Below are positions 1-5,243 of a stretch of DNA of 13,333 bases, piece by piece (position 1 is the stretch's first letter; each line of letters opens with the position of its first letter). The position numbers and the translations under genes were made by a program. The DNA comes from BQJD01 sp964350265 (GTDB lineage: Bacteria; Pseudomonadota; Gammaproteobacteria; Arenicellales; CAJQKF01): contig CAYGJZ010000096.1 of assembly GCA_964350265.1 (NCBI GenBank), positions 1 to 13,333 of the forward strand, given 5' to 3'. The notes under the pieces are model-generated. The model had not been told where the DNA came from, did not search any database, and was given only the letters and a program-made list of their open reading frames with translations.

Positions 1-51
1 GTCTTCGAACAGCCACAGGCACTGGCACGCCGCATGCTGGAACCTGCCTAG
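1..51 (+). CDS. 3' end of an unidentified gene (partial)
   Basis: Frame 1 is open from the first base and ends at a TAG at 49-51, giving a 16-residue tail VFEQPQALARRMLEPA. The tail looks like an ordinary amphipathic protein C-terminus but is too short to assign to a family. The other two forward frames also stay open for a while, so this frame is preferred only because its stop is followed by a hairpin and by the convergent regulator gene. It could be the tail of a gene belonging to the oxygenase/transport cluster or an unrelated neighbour. Confidence 0.35.
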   Translation, partial: VFEQPQALARRMLEPA

Positions 52-88
52 CCCCGGCTGGCAAGAAAACTCGACCTGTCGATGGGAG

Positions 89-121
89 GCGGATTGTCCC
101 CGTGGTGCGGGGGCTATCCGC
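89..121. terminator. Hairpin between convergent genes, likely bidirectional terminator
   Basis: Bases 89-102 pair with 108-121 around the 5-base loop TGGTG. The stem has 14 positions with one T:T mismatch and one T:G wobble; its core is CCCCG/CGGGG. It covers the stop codon of the minus-strand XRE-cupin regulator (114-116) and lies 38 bp after the stop of the plus-strand partial gene. No T-run follows on either strand, so it is not a classical intrinsic terminator. It is well placed to stop or stabilise transcripts from both sides. Confidence 0.4.
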
Positions 122-737
122 GGGCCTCGGCCTGTACCGTGAGGAAGACGAAGCGGGGGGTGATGACCTGCGCGAAGCCGTGGTTCTGCTCGGCGTCGAG
201 GCTCAGGCTGTCGCCGGCGGCGAGGGTGATCTCGTGCTCGCCGTAGCGGTACACGGCTTGGCCTTCCAGCGCATAGACGAACACCACGCCGTGGCCGATG
301 TACATCGGCGGTCGTGCCTGTTGCCGGGTGAGGGTCACGGTGCGTGCCTCGAAGCCGATGTCGCGACGGGCATGCAGGGCCAGGTTGACAAACTCGTGTA
401 CGTGGCCGTTGCGGGTGCGGGTGGAGACCAGGCCCTTGCCCTGGCGGACGTGGGTGAAGTCGGCATGGCCGGCGCCGGTGTCGCGGAACAGGCTGACCAG
501 GGGCACGTCCAGTGCCGCGCCGATGGCGGAAAGGGTGGCGATGGAGGGGGAGACCTGGCCGCTCTCGATGCGGCTGATCATGGCCGCCGAGACGCCGGCG
601 CGGTGGGCCAGTTCGCGGGCGGTGAGGGTGCGCGATTCGCGCAGCTTGCGCACGGTGACGCCGATGGCATGACCGATGTCGTCGCGCCTGCTGTCCGGCT
701 CGGGCGGAGAAGGCGTTGACGCCGGGTCTGTGCTCAC
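114..737 (-). CDS. XRE-family transcriptional regulator with C-terminal cupin domain
   Basis: This 207-residue DNA-binding regulator has a helix-turn-helix at about residues 24-82 (core LTARELAHRAGVSAAMISRIESG) and a cupin_2-type small-molecule sensor domain at about 130-205 (GHGVVFVYALEGQAVYRYG, then a conserved GD at 175-176). The layout matches the XRE-cupin class (SutR/PuuR-like), which usually controls a neighbouring catabolic or transport operon. The chosen GTG start at 737 overlaps the TGA stop of the upstream oxygenase by 4 bp (GTGA), implying translational coupling. The frame stays open for 236 more codons upstream, but that part lies antiparallel inside the oxygenase and is low-complexity Arg/Pro/Ala. 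As the last gene of the leftward operon, it probably regulates that operon and the divergent solute-binding gene. The effector is unknown. Confidence 0.88.
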   Translation of the reverse strand: MSTDPASTPSPPEPDSRRDDIGHAIGVTVRKLRESRTLTARELAHRAGVSAAMISRIESGQVSPSIATLSAIGAALDVPLVSLFRDTGAGHADFTHVRQGKGLVSTRTRNGHVHEFVNLALHARRDIGFEARTVTLTRQQARPPMYIGHGVVFVYALEGQAVYRYGEHEITLAAGDSLSLDAEQNHGFAQVITPRFVFLTVQAEARG

Positions 738-1723
738 GTGCGTTCCCGGTAGGCAAAGGCGCGGGCGAATCGTTGCACCAGGTAGTCGCCGCAGGTGATC
801 GGCTCGGACTGTGCCTGGTGGTCGTCGCCGAACACCGCGCGGGCGTCCACCGGGGTTTCCGGGTCCGGGTCGAAGGCCAGCACCAGTGACAGTCGCTCGC
901 GGCCGGAGCGGTTGATCACCCGGTGCGGCGTGGACGGGTAGACGCCGTCGGTCCAGCGGGCCAGCAGGTCGCCGACGTTGACCAGCAGGGTCCCGTCGAT
1001 GGGGGGCGCGGAGAGCCAGTCGCCGTGCACGTCCTGTACCTCGAGACCGCCGACATCGTCCTGGTGCAGCACGGTGAGCACGCCGAAGTCGGTGTGCGGG
1101 GCGACGCCGAAGTGGCCCTGGCCCGGATCCTCGTGCTGGTGCGGGTAGTAGACGTAGGAGGCACGGGACAGCGGCCGGGCCAGGTGACGGAGGAAGAAGT
1201 CCGGGGCCAGTCCGAGACCCTGGGCGAAGCCGCCGAGCAGGTGGCGGGCCACCGCGCTGGCGGCGTGGAAGTAGGCCATGGCATGGGTGGCCATGCCGGG
1301 GACGAAGTCCGGCCAGTGATTGCGCCCGCGCAGCGGGTGATCCTCCAGCGTGTGGCCGTTGGCATCCTGGTCGCCGAACAGGAAACTTTCCTTCAGGTCT
1401 ACCGGCGCGTCGTCGTGCATGCGTGCCGCGCCCGGGCCGAGCCATCCACGGTGACGCGGCGAGATGGTGACCCGTGCCTTGTCCGCCGGCGATGCGCGGA
1501 AGAAGGCATAGGCGGATGCGCGGGCGGCGTCGATGACGGCCTGCTCGATGCCGTGGCCGCGGATGTAGATGAAGCCGAGGTGGCGCGATGCATCGTGCAG
1601 GGCGCGCGCCACCGGGGCGGGATCGCTGCCGTCGCGCAGCGGGGTAATGTCGATGACCGGGATGTCCTCCGCGCGCACCGCGCGGGAGACGGCCTGGTTG
1701 CGATGGGGGATGTCACGCATCAT
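734..1723 (-). CDS. Isopenicillin-N-synthase-like Fe(II)/2-oxoglutarate-dependent oxygenase
   Basis: This 329-residue soluble oxygenase is of the IPNS/plant-dioxygenase type. A DIOX_N-like region covers about residues 20-130 (IPVIDITPL, GFIYIRGHGI). The double-stranded beta-helix core carries the iron ligands H210 and D212 (APHTDFGVLTVL) and H267 (STPHRVIN). R277-L-S279 is the expected 2-oxoglutarate carboxylate-binding RxS motif. All catalytic residues are present and the length is normal. The family couples O2 and usually 2-oxoglutarate to hydroxylation or oxidative ring chemistry; the substrate cannot be read from sequence. It is not of the TauD/TfdA family. ATG codons at 1723 and 1720 are both possible starts; the first overlaps the end of the AhpD-like gene by 11 bp. 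Placement between transport genes and an XRE-cupin regulator suggests a catabolic role on the imported compound. Confidence 0.9.
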   Translation of the reverse strand: MMRDIPHRNQAVSRAVRAEDIPVIDITPLRDGSDPAPVARALHDASRHLGFIYIRGHGIEQAVIDAARASAYAFFRASPADKARVTISPRHRGWLGPGAARMHDDAPVDLKESFLFGDQDANGHTLEDHPLRGRNHWPDFVPGMATHAMAYFHAASAVARHLLGGFAQGLGLAPDFFLRHLARPLSRASYVYYPHQHEDPGQGHFGVAPHTDFGVLTVLHQDDVGGLEVQDVHGDWLSAPPIDGTLLVNVGDLLARWTDGVYPSTPHRVINRSGRERLSLVLAFDPDPETPVDARAVFGDDHQAQSEPITCGDYLVQRFARAFAYRERT

Positions 1724-2294
1724 TCTTGTAGTAGCCGATGACGTCGCCGTCGGTGGTTACGCCAAGGCCGTTGAGACAGCGGTTGACGTAGTTGAAGTAG
1801 CCGATGACCTGGTTGGCCTCGAGGATCTCGCCGTCGTCGAGGCCGGCCTCGCGCAGCGCGGCGACATCTTCCTCGACCATGTCCCCGGGGTGCAGGGTGA
1901 GCTTTTCCGCGTAGCGCATCAGCGCCAGTTCGGCGCCGTCGAAGACGTCTTCCGGCCGTCGGTTGGCAAGTGCCGTCTCGATGGCGTCGGCGCGTGCCTC
2001 GTCGCCGATCAGGTGACGGGCATTGCGCCAGTGGTTGGCCAGGGAGTAGGGGCAGTGGTTGAGTATCGATACGTAGGAACTCACGGTCTCCTGCAACCAC
2101 GGCGGCAGGGTGTTGCCGTCGTCATGCAGTGCCGCGCGGTAGAGCACCACGTGTCCGCGCATGGTGGCGGGACGCAGCGAGTGCACCCGCATGACGTTGT
2201 CCACGGTGCCGTGGGGGGTGCGCGCCAGCGCCAGCACCTCGCACAGTTGCGGGTCGGCTTCCTCGTCGCTCAACATGCGGATCCAGGCGGACAT
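1713..2294 (-). CDS. AhpD/carboxymuconolactone decarboxylase-like protein (peroxidase-related)
   Basis: This 193-residue all-helical protein resembles the uncharacterised peroxidase-related branch of the CMD/AhpD superfamily. The active-site helix reads ETVSSYVSILNHCPYSLANH at about residues 68-87. AhpD-type enzymes normally have CxxC followed by His. Here the first Cys and the following His are kept, but the second Cys is Ser (CPYS), so a CxxC disulfide cannot form. The ATG at 2294 follows GGAGAA with good spacing on the minus strand. It is second in the leftward operon, 34 bp after the permease, and its 3' end overlaps the oxygenase start. A role in peroxide or reactive-intermediate handling beside the oxygenase, or as a decarboxylase/isomerase, is inference. 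Confidence 0.85.
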   Translation of the reverse strand: MSAWIRMLSDEEADPQLCEVLALARTPHGTVDNVMRVHSLRPATMRGHVVLYRAALHDDGNTLPPWLQETVSSYVSILNHCPYSLANHWRNARHLIGDEARADAIETALANRRPEDVFDGAELALMRYAEKLTLHPGDMVEEDVAALREAGLDDGEILEANQVIGYFNYVNRCLNGLGVTTDGDVIGYYKNDA

Positions 2295-2328
2295 GCATTC
2301 TTCTCCGGTTCAAGGTACAGGGGTTGGG

Positions 2329-3105
2329 TCAGGCGCGTTCGTCGGCGCCGAGACGTCGTTCGAGCATGCGTACCAGCGACGACACGACCAGGATCAGGGC
2401 GAGGTATTCCAGCACCAGCACCGTGTAGATCTCCAGCGGCCGGTACTCGGTCACCACCAGTTCATTGGCCTTTCGGGTTAGTTCGCCCATGCCGATGACG
2501 GACACCAGCGACGACATCTTCAGCATGTAGACCAGCTGGTTGCCCAGCGCCGGCAGGATGCGCCGGATGGCCTGCGGCAGCACGACGAAGCGCATGGTGT
2601 CGGCATAGCCCAGCGACAGGGCGTGGGCGGCCTCGTACTGGCCGCGGGCAATGGACTGGATGCCGGCGCGGAAGATCTCCGCCTGGAAGGCGCTGTCGGA
2701 CAGCGCCAGGGCGATGACGCCGGCCCAGAACACGCTGATGGAAGCGCCGGTGACCTGGGGCAGGCCGTAGTAGACCCACAGGATCAGCACCAGGATGGGC
2801 ACGGCCCGCACCAGTTCCACGTAGACCCGGTTGACGCCGCGCCAGGCGCGGCGGGACGACAGCCCGGGCAGCGCCACCAGCAGGCCGACGACCATGGAAA
2901 TGGCAATGGCGGTGAGGGACAGCGCAACGGTGTACTGCAACCCGCCGAGCAGGAACTTCAGGTTGGACCGGCCGGCCGCGGTGGAAGGGTCGACCACGTA
3001 CCAGCCCCACTGGTCGGAACAACCGCCCAGGGCGACGGCGGCGATCACGGGGAGCAGCCAGGCGGGCAGGGGGCGTGGACGGGAAGAGAGGGGCGTATTG
3101 TTCAC
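2329..3105 (-). CDS. Amino-acid-type ABC transporter permease (HisM/GlnP family)
   Basis: This 258-residue inner-membrane protein belongs to the polar amino acid ABC permease family. The cytoplasmic EAA loop is clear at about residues 158-190 (EAAHALSLGY, then FVVLPQAIRRILPALGNQ), followed by the family-typical MLKMSSLVSVIGMGEL. Hydrophobic segments lie near 14-28, 55-80, 100-115, 125-140, 195-207 and 225-245. The apparent start is GTG at 3105, because the next in-frame ATG is far inside. The N-terminal segment ends in a lipobox-like ALGGC (25-29), unusual for a permease. It heads the leftward operon, divergent from the solute-binding gene that probably supplies its periplasmic partner. No ATP-binding subunit gene lies in the window. 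Confidence 0.9.
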   Translation of the reverse strand: MNNTPLSSRPRPLPAWLLPVIAAVALGGCSDQWGWYVVDPSTAAGRSNLKFLLGGLQYTVALSLTAIAISMVVGLLVALPGLSSRRAWRGVNRVYVELVRAVPILVLILWVYYGLPQVTGASISVFWAGVIALALSDSAFQAEIFRAGIQSIARGQYEAAHALSLGYADTMRFVVLPQAIRRILPALGNQLVYMLKMSSLVSVIGMGELTRKANELVVTEYRPLEIYTVLVLEYLALILVVSSLVRMLERRLGADERA

Positions 3106-3189
3106 TGAGAAGCAATATATTGACTGCTTTGCAATCTACCAGTGTTCATGCAAAGATACCAGCCCCCTCCCACCCCGGAAACCAAGCCC
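3106..3189. promoter_or_regulatory. Divergent promoter/operator region between permease and solute-binding genes
   Basis: This is the only clearly AT-richer stretch of the cluster. It holds a perfect palindrome CAATATATTG (3113-3122) and an inverted repeat CTTTGCA (3127-3133) / TGCAAAG (3149-3155), whose arm centres lie 22 bp apart, about two helical turns. On the minus strand a -10-like TATATT (3114-3119) with a poor -35 (CTGGTA, 17 bp spacing) could drive the permease operon. On the plus strand TTGACT (3120-3125) is a -35 candidate without a good -10. The inverted repeat is a plausible operator, perhaps for the XRE-cupin regulator. No binding data exist. Confidence 0.45.
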
Positions 3190-3984
3190 ATGAAATGCCC
3201 GAACCCGGCGCTTCGTTGCGCCGCCCCCGTGCTGCTGGCCCTTTCCCTGCTGTGCACCGCCGCCGCCCATGCCCAGTCGGCGCTCAACGACATCCTCGGC
3301 GGTGGCGTGCTCAAGGTGGGCACCACCGGCGACTGGAACCCGATGTCGATGAAGGACCCGGCCACCAATGGCTACACCGGCTACGACATCGACGTGATGA
3401 CCGCGCTGGCCAGGGACATGGACGTCGAGCTTGAATTCGTGCCCACCGACTGGAAGACGCTGGTGAGCGGCGTGACTTCGGGCAAGTACCACCTGACCGG
3501 CTCGGCCTCGGTGTCCGCCGCCCGCGCCAAGGCGGCCGGCTACTCGGACAGCTACTTCTCGCTGGCCACGGTGCCGCTGGTGCTGGCCAGCAATGCCGGG
3601 CGCTTCGGCGACTGGGCCGATCTCGACAAGCCGGAGGTCACCGTTGCCGCCACCCTGGGCACTACCCAGGAGAAGCAGGTGAAGGAATTCTTCCCCTCGG
3701 CCGTGCACAAGATCGTCGAGGCCCCGGCGCGCGATTTCCAGGAAGTGCTGTCCGGGCGTGCCGATGCCCACATCACCTCCAACGTCGAGGCCAACAAGCT
3801 GGTGGAGAAGTACCCGCAACTGATGATCGTGCCGGTGTCCGCGCCGAAGGCGCCGACCCCCATCGCCATGCTGCTGCCGCAGGCCGACCAGGTGTGGATC
3901 AACTACGTGAACACCTGGATTGCCCTGCAGCGTGAACGCGGCCTGTTCGAGGAACTCGGTCGCAAGTGGAAGCTGCTGCAGTGA
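3190..3984 (+). CDS. Periplasmic solute-binding protein, family 3 (amino-acid ABC transporter; PheC-like)
   Basis: This 264-residue protein has a Sec signal peptide (hydrophobic core 12-26, cleavage after AHA at residue 28) and a type II periplasmic binding fold of family 3: LKVGTTGDWNPM, GYTGYDIDVM, then the second lobe with GTTQEKQVKEFF. The details (TTGDW, DWADLDKPEVTVAATLGTT) also resemble cyclohexadienyl dehydratase PheC, which shares this fold, so an enzymatic role is a minor alternative. The divergent permease makes transport likelier. The ATG at 3190 is chosen because it opens directly on the signal peptide and follows GGAAA at 3177-3181. An upstream in-frame GTG (3142) would prepend a Pro-rich stretch. 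It is followed after 13 bp by the GST gene. Confidence 0.88.
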   Translation: MKCPNPALRCAAPVLLALSLLCTAAAHAQSALNDILGGGVLKVGTTGDWNPMSMKDPATNGYTGYDIDVMTALARDMDVELEFVPTDWKTLVSGVTSGKYHLTGSASVSAARAKAAGYSDSYFSLATVPLVLASNAGRFGDWADLDKPEVTVAATLGTTQEKQVKEFFPSAVHKIVEAPARDFQEVLSGRADAHITSNVEANKLVEKYPQLMIVPVSAPKAPTPIAMLLPQADQVWINYVNTWIALQRERGLFEELGRKWKLLQ

Positions 3985-3997
3985 CGCGTTGCCGCGC

Positions 3998-4636
3998 ATG
4001 CTGACCGTCTACGCCATTCCGGTCAGCCTGTACTGCGCCAAGCTGCGCATCGTGCTGCGTCACAAGCAGCTCGCCTGGCGGGAACTGGCGCCGCCGGGCG
4101 GCTACGGCTCGGACGCCTACAAGGCGCTGGTGCCCTCGGGCAACCTGCCGGCGCTGGTCGACGGCGACCTGCTGCTGGCCGATTCCGAGGCCATTGCCGA
4201 GTACCTGGAAGAGTGCCATCCCCAACCGCCGCTGCTGCCGGCAAGCGCGCGGGCACGGGCGCGGGTGCGCGAGCGCTCGCGCTTCCACGACACCCGCCTG
4301 GAGCCGGAACTGCGGCGCCTGTTCCCGGGCCTGCGCAGTGGCCTCGACCCGGCACGGGTCAAGGCCCAGGGTGAAGCCATCCACCAGCGGCTGGAACAGC
4401 TGGGCCGCATGCTGGGCGACGACGACGGCGGCACGCTGACGCTGGGCGACTGCGGCATGCCGATCACCTTCGCCTGGCTGGATGCCCTCGACCCCCGCAT
4501 CGGCCTTGGCCTGCAATGGCCTGCCGCCGTTCGCGACTACCGCGGCCGGCTGGCCGGGCAGGCGGCGGTGGCGGCCGAACTGGCCGAGTACCGTGCGCGT
4601 CTCGAGGACTGGCTGGACGAGGACGTCAACACCTGA
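3998..4636 (+). CDS. Glutathione S-transferase family protein
   Basis: This 212-residue cytosolic GST-like protein has an N-terminal thioredoxin-fold domain at residues 1-75. VSLYCAK (residues 9-15) is the likely catalytic Ser/Cys region, the cis-proline is in GNLPALV (P51), and S63-E64 of ADSEAI is the glutathione gamma-glutamyl binding motif. An alpha-helical C-terminal domain spans about 85-210. It could conjugate or isomerise a glutathione adduct, as zeta-like GSTs do in aromatic catabolism; the substrate is unknown. It starts 13 bp after the solute-binding gene stop, so the two are very likely cotranscribed. No strong Shine-Dalgarno precedes ATG 3998, which suggests coupling to upstream translation. 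Confidence 0.87.
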   Translation: MLTVYAIPVSLYCAKLRIVLRHKQLAWRELAPPGGYGSDAYKALVPSGNLPALVDGDLLLADSEAIAEYLEECHPQPPLLPASARARARVRERSRFHDTRLEPELRRLFPGLRSGLDPARVKAQGEAIHQRLEQLGRMLGDDDGGTLTLGDCGMPITFAWLDALDPRIGLGLQWPAAVRDYRGRLAGQAAVAAELAEYRARLEDWLDEDVNT

Positions 4637-4642
4637 CAGCCA

Positions 4643-4654
4643 GCGGCCGGCCGC
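4643..4654. repeat. Perfect 12-bp GC palindrome after the GST stop
   Basis: GCGGCCGGCCGC reads the same on both strands, 6 bp downstream of the GST stop codon. It could fold as a 4-bp stem with a 4-base loop and help end transcription of the SBP-GST unit. No U-tract follows. In DNA this GC-rich a chance palindrome is possible. Confidence 0.35.
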
Positions 4655-4655
4655 C

Positions 4656-4716
4656 AGGGTCGTGGCTAGAGTCGTGGCCAGGGGGCGTGGCCAGGGGCGT
4701 GACTAGGGTCGTGGAC
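4656..4716. repeat. Five imperfect 12-13 bp tandem repeats
   Basis: Units begin at 4656 (AGGGTCGTGGCT), 4668 (AGAGTCGTGGCC), 4680 (AGGGGGCGTGGCC), 4693 (AGGGGCGTGACT) and 4705 (AGGGTCGTGGAC). They fill the gap between the convergent GST and DUF1328 genes and run into the last codons of the DUF1328 gene, whose TAG stop (4703-4705 on the minus strand) spans the junction of units 4 and 5. The array therefore sets the C-terminus of that protein. Bases 4707-4712 and 4721-4726 (GGTCGT/ACGACC) could also pair as a small hairpin near this convergent end. Confidence 0.75.
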
Positions 4717-4870
4717 CGCGACGACCGAAGATCAGCGCCAGCACGAACAGGACCAGGAAGACGAAGAACAGGATCTTCGCGATACCCACCGCGGCGCCGG
4801 CGATGCCACCGAAGCCCAGTACACCGGCGACGATGGCGACGACGAGAAAGATCAGTGCCCAACCCAACAT
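4703..4870 (-). CDS. DUF1328 family small membrane protein (YtjA-like)
   Basis: This 55-residue protein has two hydrophobic helices, at about residues 3-21 and 28-48, joined by a Gly/Ala-rich turn (GFGGIAGAAVGIAKI), and a short basic tail GRRGPRP. Sequence and length match the DUF1328/UPF0391 family of inner-membrane proteins, whose function is unknown and which are often linked to stress or stationary phase. The start at 4870 is well supported: an AGGAGG Shine-Dalgarno lies 6 bases upstream on the minus strand. Upstream in-frame codons back to 4963 are not membrane-like. It stands alone, convergent with the GST gene and divergent from xsc. Confidence 0.88.
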   Translation of the reverse strand: MLGWALIFLVVAIVAGVLGFGGIAGAAVGIAKILFFVFLVLFVLALIFGRRGPRP

Positions 4871-5049
4871 GGTAGTCCTCCTGGCGAGATGCCTTTGCAC
4901 GCGACCGACATGGTCACGTTGGGTAGATATTCTGCGCCTGCGTCCGGCACCGCGCAGCAACAAATGTTAATGCCACGGCGGTCGACACGCAGGCAACCGC
5001 CGGACCGCGACCGGGCCGCCCGCAGCCGCCCGGTGGCCCGGACACGGCG

Positions 5050-5064
5050 CGGGAATCGAACCCG
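5050..5064 (-). other. tRNA T-arm-like fragment
   Basis: On the minus strand the bases read CGGGTTCGATTCCCG, a 4-bp stem enclosing the 7-base loop TTCGATT typical of a tRNA T-arm. I could find no matching acceptor stem, D-arm, anticodon arm or CCA end, so it is not a complete tRNA. It may be a relic of a tRNA-anchored insertion or a chance match. Confidence 0.35.
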
Positions 5065-5119
5065 GGGATGACGCGGTCGCGGCGCTTGCGGCCGCCAACC
5101 GCCACCCTTGGCATCATCT

Positions 5120-5140
5120 GTAACGCGTTACTGGACCCAA
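5120..5140 (+). promoter_or_regulatory. Candidate operator upstream of xsc: 12-bp palindrome plus TauR-like half-site
   Basis: GTAACGCGTTAC (5120-5131) is a perfect palindrome. It shares its last base with CTGGACCCAA (5131-5140), which differs at one position from the CTGGACYTAA repeat I recall for the taurine activator TauR (MocR/GntR family) of Rhodobacter. A clear second direct repeat is not seen; CTGGCGGCGA at 5144 is only a poor copy. The sites lie roughly 30-55 bp before the presumed transcription start, a normal position for an activator. No tauR gene is in the window. Confidence 0.45.
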
Positions 5141-5159
5141 AGCCTGGCGGCGAATGTCC

Positions 5160-5165
5160 TATCAT
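5160..5165 (+). promoter_or_regulatory. Possible -10 box of the xsc promoter
   Basis: TATCAT matches the sigma-70 -10 consensus at five of six positions and lies 78 bp before the xsc start. No good -35 is present at 17 bp spacing, which is what an activator-dependent promoter would show given the operator-like sequences just upstream. Confidence 0.3.
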
Positions 5166-5231
5166 GCGCACCACGAGATCTTCCATGATGCATCCGTGCG
5201 CCCGTCGCGCGGCTGCCTCGATATCCACTTT

Positions 5232-5237
5232 GAGGAG
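5232..5237 (+). promoter_or_regulatory. Ribosome-binding site fixing the xsc start
   Basis: GAGGAG lies 6 bases before ATG 5244. It supports this start over an upstream in-frame ATG at 5154, which would add 30 residues not typical of the family. Confidence 0.75.
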
Positions 5238-5243
5238 TTCGCC

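Larger units (their letters stand above)
4871..5243. other. 373-bp intergenic region between DUF1328 and xsc
   Basis: No convincing gene lies here; the short open frames are Arg/Pro-rich. Reading rightward it holds the DUF1328 leader with its strong Shine-Dalgarno, an AT-rich patch (about 4955-4975), a tRNA T-arm-like fragment (5050-5064), a 12-bp palindrome (5120-5131), a TauR-like half-site (5131-5140), a -10-like TATCAT (5160-5165) and the xsc ribosome-binding site. Confidence 0.6.

Noticed and set aside
738..1445. Extension of the XRE-cupin regulator to 443 residues
   Set aside because: The extra 236 residues are Arg/Pro/Ala low complexity and lie inside the oxygenase gene in another frame of the same strand. 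The GTGA overlap gives a normal-length regulator.
734..1723. Assignment of the oxygenase as taurine dioxygenase TauD, prompted by nearby xsc
   Set aside because: The domain layout (DIOX_N region, HxD...H with RxS) is of the IPNS-like family, not TauD/TfdA. TauD releases sulfite and aminoacetaldehyde from taurine and would not feed Xsc.
5041..5115. A complete tRNA gene on the minus strand
   Set aside because: Only the T-arm is present. No acceptor complement to the bases following it, no D-arm with GG, no anticodon arm, and no CCA.
5105..5125. A sigma-54 promoter (TTGGCA near 5109) before xsc
   Set aside because: The required GC element at the -12 position is missing at the correct spacing.
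5154..5243. Upstream ATG for xsc adding 30 residues
   Set aside because: The extra segment has no family resemblance, while ATG 5244 has GAGGAG at ideal spacing and gives the usual Xsc length.
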